A stretch of 64,000 nucleotides of DNA from JAFGJQ01 sp964495075 (GTDB lineage: Bacteria; Planctomycetota; Phycisphaerae; UBA1845). The DNA lies in contig CAZBUJ010000014.1 of the NCBI GenBank assembly GCA_964495075.1, forward strand, positions 19,530-83,529, in the 5' to 3' direction. Position 1 is the first letter of the stretch, and every line of letters starts with the position of its first letter. Position numbers and translations under genes: made by a program. The notes beneath the pieces are model-generated. The model did not search any database. It had not been told where the DNA came from and worked only from the letters and a program-made list of their open reading frames with translations. This document shows positions 36,004 to 44,929 of this stretch, piece after piece.

Positions 36004-36475
36004 ACGGCCATCGCCGGGGGCGGCGTTCACGCGATTCCCGGTTTCGTCGGGACCACGCATCGATGAGTCGGTTCGGGGGCGGCCAAACACCCCTCTTTCC
36101 CAGCGTATTCAATCCGCCACCGGGATACAGCTTCGATTCATGCGGCCGGTGCGGAATCGACAAAAACGTACAACTCGCGGCCGGGCGGGTGGATGCGCGA
36201 CCCCCTTGGCGGGAGTGGACTGACGTCAATGCCCGGGAGACGAATGAATCTTGCGAATAAGTCGACAAAGCGCGCAGGAACTCAACCGCCAAATACTGAT
36301 TACTGGGGGAGGCGCTGCTGGATCGGTTGGGGCTGCGCTGTGGACCATCGCGGCGTTGTGGAGCCGCCGCCTCGGCCGGCGTGAGCCTGACCGCGGAGCT
36401 ACGCCTGGTGGGACGCCCGCCGCGGCGAGCATCACCCCGTTTCGGCGTGTTCACTGTGTACATTGGAGGAGTCAG
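36004..36475. other. Divergent intergenic region
   Basis: 472 nt between the minus-strand sigma gene and the plus-strand Cys-rich protein gene. No credible ORF of its own was found; a GGAGGA ribosome site for the next gene lies at its right end. Confidence 0.5.
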
Positions 36476-37342
36476 ATGTCTCGAAACAGACTGATGGGAA
36501 CGACGTTGAGCGTTGTCGTGAGCAGCCTGGTGCTGGTCGGTTCGGCGGTGGCGATTCCGAACCCGGCTGTCGTGTTCTGCCTGGAAATGGGCTATGTCGT
36601 GGAGGATGACTGTTGCGTGTTTCCCGACGGGACTTCCTGCGGACTTTGGGCGTTCCTGCGGGGTGAGTGCGGTGAGGAGTACCTGCATCCGGTGCCCTGC
36701 GCTGAGGCCGGAGAGCGTCGCGGCGTGGCTGTGGAGTGCTGCGAGGGGCTCGTCGAGATCTCTGGTGGATGTATCGTCGACCACGCATGCCAACCGCTGA
36801 TCGGCTCCTTTGCCCTGTGCTCGGCCTGCGGCGATGGAGTCTGCGACGAATGGGAGAATCCCTGCAATTGTCCGGAGGATTGCGGCGCCTGCGTCGAAGA
36901 GGGAGGTACGATTCCGGCCGTTTTCGACCCGCCGGTTTGCTGCGCGGGCTTGCGGCTTATCCCGCCGAAGCAGGCTGACTGGTACGGGATCCACGGATAC
37001 TGTACGGCCAACTGCGGCGACGGTGAATGCGATCCCGCTATTGAGAGCGATTACAATTGTCCCGAGGATTGCGCGGACGATTACTTCGCTGGCTGCGGTG
37101 TGCTCGAACACGGACCGAAGCGTTGCACGGTGTTGCATGCCGACACCGGAGAGTTGTTTGTCGTGCCAAGCACCGGCGAGTTCCGGATTGGAGACCGCGT
37201 TTACATGACGGGTTGGGTCGTCGGTGAATCGTTGCTGGTCGCAGCGGACAGCGTCCTGGTCATTGAGGACTACACCATCAGTGCTTGTCGGCCGGTTTTC
37301 GAGAAGATTCCGGCCAAGGGCCTTGCCATCAAAACACGCTGA
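36476..37342 (+). CDS. Secreted Cys-rich protein with DUF333-like start and CGDG repeats
   Basis: ATG at 36476 is set by GGAGGA 6 nt upstream; the longer frame to 36251 is not coding. 288 residues; signal peptide to ~A24 (VSSLVLVGSAVAIPNPA). Residues ~26-65 match the DUF333 pattern: 'NPAVVFCLEMGYV' followed by 'CVFPDGTSCGLWAFLRGEC'. Two 'CGDGxCDxxxxxxxNCPEDC' units follow (~117-137 and ~181-204), Cys-rich modules common in planctomycete and myxobacterial surface proteins. The end is beta-rich (GEFRIGDRVYMTGWVVG). Roughly 30 Cys imply many disulphides and an extracytoplasmic location. Function unknown. Confidence 0.75.
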   Translation: MSRNRLMGTTLSVVVSSLVLVGSAVAIPNPAVVFCLEMGYVVEDDCCVFPDGTSCGLWAFLRGECGEEYLHPVPCAEAGERRGVAVECCEGLVEISGGCIVDHACQPLIGSFALCSACGDGVCDEWENPCNCPEDCGACVEEGGTIPAVFDPPVCCAGLRLIPPKQADWYGIHGYCTANCGDGECDPAIESDYNCPEDCADDYFAGCGVLEHGPKRCTVLHADTGELFVVPSTGEFRIGDRVYMTGWVVGESLLVAADSVLVIEDYTISACRPVFEKIPAKGLAIKTR

Positions 37343-37789
37343 CGGCCACCGAGGCGGGTCGGGGCGATGCCACTGGCTCGGCGATTGGGCGACGGCCAGG
37401 TCGAGGCCGGTGACCTGGCCGTCGCGGGTGATGAATCCGTGACCGTCACCTGTTTGGTGACGCCTTGCCGTGACGGAATCGGTGGCTGTTCCTCATTGTT
37501 CACAACGATTGGTGAAAACCATCGACCCGGGCCTGCGACAAGGTCTAGCGATCTCGTAATGGGGTTGCCTGTCGCGAAGTCCGTTGCTGCCGGGGTTGCG
37601 TTCGGGGAGGTCAACGACCGATCGCGGAACTCGCGACCGTCCAGTTCACACCCAACTCCGGGCCAGAGAGCGCCCGGGATTCGCCATTTTATCGCGAGTA
37701 TTTGAATGGGTTTACGGCCGGTGCTGAACGGTACCGGGCGGCCAGAGAGCGCGTTTCGGGGCGGCTCGTACGGTCGCTGGCCGGTCGAA
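37343..37789. other. Intergenic region without a recognisable gene
   Basis: ORFs on both strands here lack ribosome sites and known motifs. It leads into the repeat at 37790 and the IS66 remnant, so part of it may belong to that insertion. Confidence 0.45.
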
Positions 37790-37893
37790 GCGTCGTTTCG
37801 GCCCCCCGCGCTCTCGGATTCTCTGTTAACAGCGCACCATCCAGTTTACAGCCCCGGCACTTTTGGCCAGTTCGCGGCAAAAAGTGCCGGTAG
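37790..37893 (+). repeat. Dispersed ~100-bp repeat, copy 1 (at IS66 remnant)
   Basis: It shares a long match with 56894-56998, including GATTCTCTGTTAACAGCGCA and GGCACTTTTG[GA]CCAGTTCG. Copy 1 lies just before the IS66 transposase fragment, so it probably carries the left end of that element. Confidence 0.7.
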
Positions 37894-37899
37894 CTCTGC

Positions 37900-38545
37900 G
37901 TGGAACGATGCCGCTGCGGCAAGCACCAGAACACGATCGGGACGCGCCAAGCCACGATCGTCGCGCTGACGCAGCAGCGCGACGAATACTACCTGGAGAA
38001 ACGGCGGCTCGAGGTGCGGCTGGCCAAGGCCCTCAAGCAGGCCTACGGTCCGCGGGCCGACCGCGGGCCCGATCTCGGCCAACCGCTGCTGGGCTTCGGC
38101 AAACACTTGGGTGCGTTGCCGATTTCATCCGACGATCTGCCGAGCGATGCGGACGAAGACACCGCATCCAGGACGGACCGGCCACCGGGCTCACGCCGCC
38201 TGCGCACCCGGGGTCGGCGGGACATCGGTGCGCTCGACCACCTACCGCTGATCGAGCAGACCTATGAACTGACGGACGACCTGTGCCGCTGTCCTACCTG
38301 TCAGCACGCGGGAGAAGATCGGCACGGCGGTCAGCTACACGATCGAGTACCTGCCGGGCTCGTTCGTGCGGGTCAAGCACGTCCAGCACAAGTATGTCTG
38401 CCGGGCCTGCGAGCAGAATGGGCACAACCCGAACATCACGCTGGCCGCCAAGACGGCCGGCTCGCCGATCGACAAGGGGCTGCCGGACGTGTGGAGGAAA
38501 ACGCGGGAGCCTCGCCCCGCGGCGCCCCAACCAGCGCCTTCCTGA
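37900..38545 (+). pseudogene. IS66-family transposase, N-terminal part, frameshifted
   Basis: The first frame reads 'ALTQQRDEYYLEKRRLEVRL', 'ALKQAYGPRADRG' and 'RTRGRRDIGALDHLPL', then 'TYELTDDLCRCPTCQ', the leader, leucine-zipper-like helix and zinc-finger region of IS66 TnpC. At ~38290 the match moves to another frame: 'IGTAVSYTIEYLPGSFVRV', 'KHVQHKYVCRACEQ' and 'AKTAGSPIDKGLP'. It ends in unrelated sequence before the DDE domain. No TnpA/TnpB partners are present. Confidence 0.75.
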
Positions 38546-38814
38546 CCCGCCGTGTCCTGCCCCGCACGAGACTGACTCCTCACCGTCGCCCCATCCACGC
38601 CGCCGGCCGCCGCTGCCAGCCCAAAACGCGGGGCGCAGTTCGTTCGGCGGACGCCCAACTCTCGGGCCGGAGAATGAAGAATTGGGGTTCTTCAATTCGT
38701 CAAAGGCCGGTGACAGACGGTGATCCGCCCGCGCGGCGAAGCCGATCCGCCGCTGGGTGTTGTGCGAGGTGATCCACACGCACCTGCGTCGAAGGGGAAC
38801 CGGGAGCCAAGTCG

Positions 38815-39237
38815 TCAGTTCGCCATCTTGATCGCCGCGAGCTTCTCCACCATCTCGACATCCTTGTTCGTGCGCACTTCGATGCGAACCGCCCGGCCCT
38901 CAACGTACTTCGGGGCCTTCTCGATGATCTTCAATGCGGCGGCGGGCAGCTTGGCGTCGCGCGCGGCCTTCGCCGCCTTGTCGCCGAAAGCGAAGCTCGC
39001 CCGAAAGAAACCCTTGCAGGGCGTGACGTACAAGACGGCCCGCTTCTTCTGCTTCAGCTGAAGCGTCCAGCCGTATGTCTTTCCCTGATACTTCCAAGTC
39101 TCCGTCAACGGGGCGAACGCCTCGGCGATGTGCTCCCGCAACCGAACCCAATTCGCCGCCACCCGCACGCCCAGCACCTCCGCCACCGCCTCCGGCGTGG
39201 GCGACTCGGCCTTGTCGTTGAATGCGCTCCCTGTCAT
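38815..39237 (-). CDS. DUF3788 family protein
   Basis: 140 residues, ATG at 39237. It shows the DUF3788 signature: 'LTETWKYQGKTYGWTLQLK' with Trp and Tyr residues, 'RAVLYVTPCKGFFRASFAFG', then 'YVEGRAVRIEVRTNKDVEMV'. Members are small soluble proteins of unknown function related in pattern to DUF1801/YdhG-like folds. It stands alone, 98 nt after the end of the neighbouring minus-strand gene. Confidence 0.75.
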   Translation of the reverse strand: MTGSAFNDKAESPTPEAVAEVLGVRVAANWVRLREHIAEAFAPLTETWKYQGKTYGWTLQLKQKKRAVLYVTPCKGFFRASFAFGDKAAKAARDAKLPAAALKIIEKAPKYVEGRAVRIEVRTNKDVEMVEKLAAIKMAN

Positions 39238-39335
39238 GTCATGCTTCCCTCCGTACGTCGAACTCAGACCAGCGGCACATGAGCTTCGGTTCCAGAGCGG
39301 CTCGACTGATTGACGCGTTGATTCACCCAGCTTGA

Positions 39336-40403
39336 CTATCCCGCCTCGCGACCGAAGTGCTTAAGCACGATCATCGCTCGAAGCGTGATCCACTTGGACG
39401 GCTTCCCCTTGCGTTCGATGTTGGCCAGCATCTTGCCATTGAGAGAATCGTCGAGCTTCCATCGTCCATCGTCGCCACGCTTATTCTCGATGTGATCCAA
39501 GGCCTCGTCGAGAACCGACACAAGCCTGACACGTGATTCTGCCAGCGCAAGCATCGCCTCCAGCAGATCTGGGTTGTAATGGCGTGGAAACCCAAACCGA
39601 AGCCACCCGGGCTTGGGGACCAGGTCTTCATCCCGAACATCATGCTTCGATAGCCACTCCGCTTTTAACTCACGTACCGTGGTTCCCTTGGGCCGCTTGT
39701 CCAAAGCGGCGTGGTAGGCCTTCGCATCAGGCCGGACGTACCGATGCACGCGAACCGCTAAGAGTTGGTCGATCAGGAGATCGCGGGCCGCTCTCAGTTT
39801 GCGTTGGGGTAATCCGGGCGGAGCAATGGCGAGGCTGCGCAACGTCTGTGGCAGCGTCATCTTGCACGACGTGTGCAGTGCATGATCCAGCACGACACAA
39901 GGCACGCCGCCATGGGAAACGACGCGCTCAATCAACCGTCGGTAACCGGAGAGGACGCGCTCATCCTCACCAAATCCGAGACGCACCAATGACCGGAGGA
40001 TGTTCGCAGTCAGGCAGACGATTTCATGGTGTGGTTTGCCCGACGCGCTGAAACCGCCGTTGGGCAGCTGCGTGTCCAGAACATGATGGACTAGCTTGCG
40101 GATGCGTCTGTCACGACCATCGACCTGAAGCTCCGCGAGGAAGATCAGCGTCCAATAGGCTCCCTCATACTTTTTGTAGTTGCCCGCCTCCAGGGCTTCG
40201 TCGAGGCGATCGAGCATGCGGGCCGCGGGCGGATATTCGACGCAGCGTCGCCTGAGAGCCCTCATTCGCCGCGAGTGGAGGTCTTCACCGAGGAGGCGGT
40301 GGCGCGCGAGATAGGCTACACCTGGGGCGTCCTCTTCCAACAGCCATTCTATTGTATCCACGACCTCGCTCCGCGAGTCTAGCCAGGAAGGATGCGGGAA
40401 CAC
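39336..40403 (-). CDS. Alpha/alpha-toroid (prenyltransferase/squalene-cyclase-like) protein
   Basis: 355 residues from a GTG. It has repeated helices with the Q-x-P-N-G-G-F turn (DTQLPNGGFSASGKPHHEIV, CLTANILRSLVRLG) typical of the alpha6/alpha6 toroid in terpene cyclases and related proteins, and 'NYKKYEGAYWTLIFLAEL' in the first third. The cyclase D-x-D-D and QW motifs are not seen, so catalysis is doubtful; such proteins are usually annotated as hypothetical with a prenyltransferase-like fold. Possible operon with DUF3788 on the same strand. Confidence 0.65.
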   Translation of the reverse strand: MFPHPSWLDSRSEVVDTIEWLLEEDAPGVAYLARHRLLGEDLHSRRMRALRRRCVEYPPAARMLDRLDEALEAGNYKKYEGAYWTLIFLAELQVDGRDRRIRKLVHHVLDTQLPNGGFSASGKPHHEIVCLTANILRSLVRLGFGEDERVLSGYRRLIERVVSHGGVPCVVLDHALHTSCKMTLPQTLRSLAIAPPGLPQRKLRAARDLLIDQLLAVRVHRYVRPDAKAYHAALDKRPKGTTVRELKAEWLSKHDVRDEDLVPKPGWLRFGFPRHYNPDLLEAMLALAESRVRLVSVLDEALDHIENKRGDDGRWKLDDSLNGKMLANIERKGKPSKWITLRAMIVLKHFGREAG

Positions 40404-40639
40404 TCCAGGCCATCATACGCCATATGGCCGCCGGCGACCACAACGATGCTGAGGAGGGCTCGCGAATCGCCACACTCACTCATTCTCGCGGAACAGGTGA
40501 GGAGCCTGTGGGCCACGTCAGTGCCTGAGATGCAGCAGCCAGTCTGTACTGGTCAGATCTCCCAAGACGATCATCACCCTCTCCGGCACAAGCGGCCCGG
40601 CCTGCAGTCCCTACCGAAAACCCCGCCCTCCTTGTTGCA

Positions 40640-40797
40640 CAAGCACTTACGCGCTTCGCCTTCTCCGGGGTGACGCGGTACGATGTCACCTCACCGAACC
40701 CAAACCGACGGTCGCGGAGTCCATGTACCGACATCGCAGACCGCCGCCGCAAGCCTGGCGGACATTCCTCGAGCATCATGTGCCCGATATACCGTAG
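40640..40797 (+). pseudogene. Internally deleted copy of the 45-kb integrase-core transposase element
   Basis: Two blocks match the element at 44930-46036: the left flank (ACGCGCTTCGCCTTCTCCGG versus GCGCGCTTCGCCTCGTCGGG) and then 'MYRHRRPPPQAWRTFLEHHV' (versus MYRHRKPPSQTWRAFLENHV). The ~450 nt between them are lost. It ends at a TAG after 'PDIP'. Confidence 0.6.
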
Positions 40798-41024
40798 GTG
40801 ATGCCGATTGCCACCGCGATGGCGACACCGCCGAGGACGGACTTGCGGTTCCTGCGGTGCTCATCCTCCGGTTTTCTTGCCCGTCTCCCGGGTCGTTTGC
40901 TCTTTGATGACCCTGCGACAGCTCCAGCAGAATCGCGAGCAGAGAAACCCTCGGGCTCCGCAAGAGAAATGCGGCAAACCGGAAGATCCTTCCCGGCGAG
41001 AGATATAATGTCCGATGCGGGCAT
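40776..41024 (-). CDS. Hypothetical small protein, possibly truncated by the adjacent IS remnant
   Basis: 82 residues; the C-terminal part has a basic stretch (KRPGRRARKPEDEHRRNRKS) followed by a membrane-like helix (VLGGVAIAVAIGITYGI). The last codons run into the transposase remnant, so the true C-terminus is probably missing. No family recognised and no clear ribosome site. Confidence 0.25.
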   Translation of the reverse strand: MPASDIISLAGKDLPVCRISLAEPEGFSARDSAGAVAGSSKSKRPGRRARKPEDEHRRNRKSVLGGVAIAVAIGITYGISGT

Positions 41025-41194
41025 TCGGCGGGTTCCTACGCCAGGCTCCGCAACCTAGAATCTGCGCCGTAGCCGCGTCGGTGGACAGTGCCCCAAATGC
41101 GGTCACCCCATCGCACGTTCAGCGGCCGGACCAGTTGTATGGAGGCACGGTCCCACACCGGCCACCGTACCCGAGGCCAGCACTGAGCAACGAC

Positions 41195-42199
41195 GTGAAC
41201 CGGATCGATCCGCGAAGTTGGCGACACGACCACGCGTTCGGCCAGGACCGGCCAATGCCGGGCGAGCGGCGCACGTTGATCGTCATCGTCATCACCGGCG
41301 CCATGATGGTGGTCGAGATCATCACCGGACTGGCGTTCGGCTCGATGGCGCTGCTGGCCGACGGTCTGCACATGGCTTCCCACGCGGTGGCCCTGGCGGT
41401 TGCGTGCTTCGCGTACATCATCGCCCGCCGGCACGCTCGTGATGAGCGCTACAGCTTCGGCACCGGCAAGATGAACTCGCTGGGAGGCTTCACCGGCGCC
41501 GTGCTCCTGGCGGTTTTCGCACTGGGCATGGCGTGGGAGAGCTTCGATCGGCTCCTCCATCCAGTACCGATCCAGTTCAATCAGGCAATCCTGGTCGCGG
41601 TGCTCGGACTGGTCGTGAACGCGGTCTGCGCGGTCATCCTGGGGCACCGACACGACGAGGAATCAACGGAAGAGGTCCCCGTTGCACGAATAGCGAGCCA
41701 ACCGGGGGGTGAGGAACACGAGCATCATCCCCATCGACACGATCACAACCTGCGCGCGGCGTACCTGCACGTGATCGCGGATGCCCTCACCTCCGTGCTC
41801 GCCATTTTCGCGCTGCTTACAGGCAAGTACGTCGGGGCCGTATGGCTGGACCCGACCACGGGCGTCGTCGGCGCCGTTCTCGTGGCGCGGTGGTCGGTTG
41901 GTCTGATTCGCGTGACGAGTCATGTGCTGCTCGATCGACAGGCCCCGCCGCGGATTCGCGACGCCATCCGCGAGGCGATTGAGGCGGACGGGGCCGCGAC
42001 CGTGACCGACCTGCACGTGTGGTCTATCGGGCCGGGTAAATACGCCGCGATCATCGGTGTTGTGAGCGGGATGTCGTCGACGGCGGATGAGCTGAGGGCC
42101 AGGCTGCCGGCGGGCCTGCCGCTGGCACACGTAAGCGTGGAAATCAACGGAGTTGGGGCGGTAGAGCCTCGGGACGTTTTCTCCCGCGGGGCGCCCTGA
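41195..42199 (+). CDS. CDF-family cation efflux protein, DmeF-like
   Basis: 334 residues from the GTG at 41195, chosen because the family's N-terminal 'W-x-H-x-H-x-F-G-Q' box is present (SWRHDHAFGQDRP); a longer open frame reaches 41015 without homology. Six membrane spans. TM2 has the metal site D-x3-H (LLADGLHMASHAV) and TM5 has H-x3-D (HVIADALTSVLA). Between TM4 and TM5 lies a His-rich loop (EEHEHHPHRHDHNLRAAYL). The cytoplasmic C-terminal domain is intact (ATVTDLHVWSIGPGKYA). DmeF relatives export Co2+, Ni2+ or Zn2+ by proton antiport. No partner regulator adjoins it. Confidence 0.9.
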   Translation: MNRIDPRSWRHDHAFGQDRPMPGERRTLIVIVITGAMMVVEIITGLAFGSMALLADGLHMASHAVALAVACFAYIIARRHARDERYSFGTGKMNSLGGFTGAVLLAVFALGMAWESFDRLLHPVPIQFNQAILVAVLGLVVNAVCAVILGHRHDEESTEEVPVARIASQPGGEEHEHHPHRHDHNLRAAYLHVIADALTSVLAIFALLTGKYVGAVWLDPTTGVVGAVLVARWSVGLIRVTSHVLLDRQAPPRIRDAIREAIEADGAATVTDLHVWSIGPGKYAAIIGVVSGMSSTADELRARLPAGLPLAHVSVEINGVGAVEPRDVFSRGAP

Positions 42200-42854
42200 C
42201 ATCCATGGCTGCGGTCGGCTCGGTTGAAGGGACGTAGCCGCCTCGCCATGATCAAGGAACTGTCGACGGCGAAGAGGTCGTGCTCCTAAGGCCGACTGCC
42301 TGGAGAGCCCAAGGTGCTCCCATCGCGAGCCCTGCGATTCGCGGCATTGGCGCTCGTCTCGCCCACGTGGCGCGTCGTTCCCGGGCAGGCCGGAATGCTC
42401 ACGGCGAGCCTACGCCCCCGAGCTAACCGCGAGCAGGCCTAACAACACTCGACGCGACCGCCGCGCTGTGGCTGTGCGCAGTCATGCCTTTCTCCCCCGG
42501 TTACATGGTGCGACAGCGGTCGAGCACGGGACGCAATGGCGGTTCCGCAGGCAGCAAGTCCGTGATTGTCTTTTCGGGTGCGTTCGCTGCCGGCTGCTGG
42601 GCTCCGTGATCGGGCGCGACCTCGTAGGCAGTTGGCCAACGGCCAGCAAATCGATTTCACGTGGGTCGCGAATACGGCATTGGACGTTCGGACCTTTGAT
42701 CAGCCCCCCGTCCAGATCGCCAACGCGCTCTGGCGCGGATCCAAGGGGTCAAGTCCGGTGCGCGGACCTGTACCTGAATACCGCCCAGGACATGCACATC
42801 GCCGTGGATCGCACATAGACTGCTGCGAACCGGACTTTGCCCTTCGCGTAAGGA
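42200..42854. other. Intergenic region without a recognisable gene
   Basis: 655 nt between the CDF gene and the LysR gene end. Short frames on the plus strand have no start context and no motifs; I see no hairpin strong enough to call as the CDF terminator. Confidence 0.5.
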
Positions 42855-43733
42855 TCAGACGGCCGTCATTCGGCTCAAAAAAGCACGTATCGCAGGCGAA
42901 ACGTGCTTGTCGGGATGGCGAACGAGATGAAGGGAGCGGGTCAGCCGCAGCCCGCGCGTCTCAATCCGCTTCAGCTCGCCCCTGCGCAGTTCCGGCTCGA
43001 TTCCACGGACCGACATAAAGGAGATGCCCACTCCAGCACGCACCAGGGCCTTGATGCCCTCGGGAGAGTTCAACTCGATGAGTTTGCGCATCGCCACGCC
43101 GGCGGCGGCGAGTCGCTGTTCAAAGAGGCGGCGTGTCGCCGAGCCGTGCTCGCGAACGATCCACGTGGCATCCGCCAGCGCTCGCGGCATCCAGCGCCGC
43201 CGCGCGCCCTGAGGGTGAATCGCGCCGCAAAAGCAGACGATTTCGTCTTTGGCAATCGGTTCGAACATGAGTGCGTCGTTCTCCGCCGGCGCACCGACAA
43301 AGCCGAGGTCCAGCTCATTGCGCATAAGCCGGCGCTCGATGGCCAGGGAATTTTCCACCGTGAATTCCAGGTCCACATTGGGATAGTCGCGATGAAACCG
43401 CCCCAAGATGGGGGGAAGCAGGTAGTACCCTGGGGTTGTGCTGGCACCGATTCGCAGACTGCCTCGTCCACCGCTTTCGTCCCCGCGAACCGCTTCGACC
43501 ACTCGATCCATCTGGCCCAGCAGTTGCTCTGCCAGGGGAATGAGCCGTCGACCGGAGTCGGTGAGATAAACAGATCGGCCCAGCCGTTCAAAAAGGGTCA
43601 CGCCAAGCTCCCGTTCAAGCTGGGCGACTTGCCTGGAAACCGCTGGCTGGGTGAGCATCAGTTCCTCCGCCGCCCGAGTGAAGTTGAGGTACCGGCTTAC
43701 GGCCAGAAACGAGCGGAGCAGTCCGGGGTTCAT
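42855..43733 (-). CDS. LysR-family transcriptional regulator
   Basis: 292 residues from the ATG at 43733 (earlier ATGs at 43769 and 43763 precede the domain). The winged helix-turn-helix is standard: 'LLRSFLAVSRYLNFTRAAEE', 'LMLTQPAVSRQVAQLERELG', 'VTLFERLGRSVYLTDSG'. The periplasmic-binding-like effector domain begins 'GSLRIGASTTPGYYLLPPIL' and resembles CysL/CbbR-type regulators. It is divergent from the methyltransferase gene with 197 nt between them, so it probably controls that gene from a shared promoter region. Confidence 0.9.
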   Translation of the reverse strand: MNPGLLRSFLAVSRYLNFTRAAEELMLTQPAVSRQVAQLERELGVTLFERLGRSVYLTDSGRRLIPLAEQLLGQMDRVVEAVRGDESGGRGSLRIGASTTPGYYLLPPILGRFHRDYPNVDLEFTVENSLAIERRLMRNELDLGFVGAPAENDALMFEPIAKDEIVCFCGAIHPQGARRRWMPRALADATWIVREHGSATRRLFEQRLAAAGVAMRKLIELNSPEGIKALVRAGVGISFMSVRGIEPELRRGELKRIETRGLRLTRSLHLVRHPDKHVSPAIRAFLSRMTAV

Positions 43734-43930
43734 GCCGCCAACTCCATGACAATACCGCATCATATTCATGCAAACAATTCATTGTACGCATGGTTTTTCC
43801 GGACGTATAGTCCCATGCCGGTCGGAGTTCATCGCAGGGAAATGGGAGACGAAAGGTCTCGCCGCGGCGTGGCGGGCGAACTGCCTTCCGGATGGGCCCG
43901 TGCACAAACACGGCGGCCTGGAGAGGAGCC

Positions 43931-44665
43931 ATGATCAAGAACGTGGACCTGGGCGATGCCGTGTGCGAGGCGTACTCCGCCGTCGCCCGGCAACCCGCGG
44001 GCAAGCACCCCTTCCCGGTTGGCCGCGAATTCGCCGAGAGTCTCGGCTATCCCGGCGACCTGCTCGATTCGGTGCCGGCCAGTTCTGTGGACGCGTTTGC
44101 GGGCGTGTCGAACGTCGCCGTGTTCGCCGAGATTGCGGCGGGGAGTACCGTCCTCGACCTCGGCTGTGGGGCCGGGCTTGATGCCCTCCTTGCGTCACGA
44201 CGGACCGGTTCGCATGGAAAGGTCTACGGCGTTGATTTCAGCAACAGCATGCTGGAGCGGGCGAATCGCGCCGCACGCGAGGCCGGTGCGGAGAACGTGG
44301 AGTTCCTCAGTGCGGATGCGGAGCAGTTGCCGCTGGCGGATGCATCCATCGACGTTGCGCTCGTCAACGGCGTTTTCAACCTGAACCCGCAACGTGCTGC
44401 GATCTTCAGCGATCTAGCCCGCGTCGTGCGACCGGGCGGCGCGGTGTTCGGCGCGGAGTTAGTTCTTGTCGATGCGCTTCCTGAAAGTGAGCGTGCCTGT
44501 CCAACGAACTGGTTTGCGTGAGTGGCGGGGGCCAAGGAAGGCGTGACCTTCCTCGACGAGTTTCGGGCAGCGGGGTTTGCCGAAGCGCGGATCCTGCGGA
44601 CAACCCGGAACGCGCGCACGAAGAATCCCAAGGTGATCGCCGCGGAATTCCGCGCGCGGCGCTAG
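43931..44665 (+). CDS. ArsM-like SAM methyltransferase with in-frame UGA at a conserved Cys (possible selenoprotein)
   Basis: ATG at 43931 with GAGAGG upstream. Class I SAM fold: motif I 'VLDLGCGAGLDALLASR', then 'VYGVDFSNSMLERA', 'NVEFLSADAEQLPLADASID' and 'ALVNGVFNLNPQ'. Codon 197 is TGA (44519-44521) in 'TNWFA-[UGA]-VAGAKEG'. As I recall the family, this position is the Cys of 'C-I-[AS]-G-A', equivalent to an arsenic-binding Cys of ArsM. The same frame then continues without a break for 47 more conserved-looking residues (FLDEFRAAGFAEARILRTT, RNARTKNPKVIAAE) to TAG at 44665. Read-through gives 244 residues, the normal length. A 7-bp hairpin follows the UGA at SECIS-like distance. Either Sec is inserted or a single C-to-A change killed the gene. 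It does not prove arsenic as substrate: one expected Cys in the middle is Asn. Confidence 0.7.
44535..44553 (+). promoter_or_regulatory. Candidate bacterial SECIS hairpin after the in-frame UGA
   Basis: A-GGAAGG / CGTGA / CCTTCC-T forms a perfect 7-bp stem with a 5-nt loop. The loop begins 20 nt after the UGA and has G as its second base. These values fit the published bacterial SECIS pattern (loop ~16-37 nt downstream, a G in its first two positions). A hairpin this size can arise by chance in GC-rich DNA. Confidence 0.4.
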
Positions 44666-44722
44666 AGCCGGAATGGCGTGGTATGGCGAACAGCGGAGTC
44701 GCGAGCCGAGAAGGAGATCGGA

Positions 44723-44907
44723 ATGAACGTTCAAAGGTACGCAGGATATCGCACCCACGATGCGCTTCGTTGCATGGCAATGCTCCTGATCTCAGGAGTT
44801 TAAACGCGTCCGCTCACGCGGCGTTCAAAGTCGGGTCCGAGATTGTCCCCTTCTCGCTGAGAATCGCGGACGGCAAGTCGGTCGCGCTTGCTCGCACCAA
44901 CGGCTGA
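44723..44907 (+). pseudogene. Exported redoxin (TlpA/AhpC-TSA-like) N-terminal fragment, frameshifted
   Basis: A perfect AAGGAGA site precedes ATG 44723. The first frame reads a signal peptide (RCMAMLLISGV) and stops at TAA; one base off, the next frame continues 'NASAHAAFKVGSEIVPFSL' and 'RIADGKSVALARTNG', the beginning of a thioredoxin-fold redoxin (V-G-x-x-x-P-x-F-S-L...D-G-K-x-V). It then ends in TGA where the transposase element begins. The active-site Cys region is gone. It probably formed a unit with the methyltransferase just upstream. Confidence 0.5.
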
Positions 44908-44929
44908 CCATCCCATTTATCCCGTCGTC

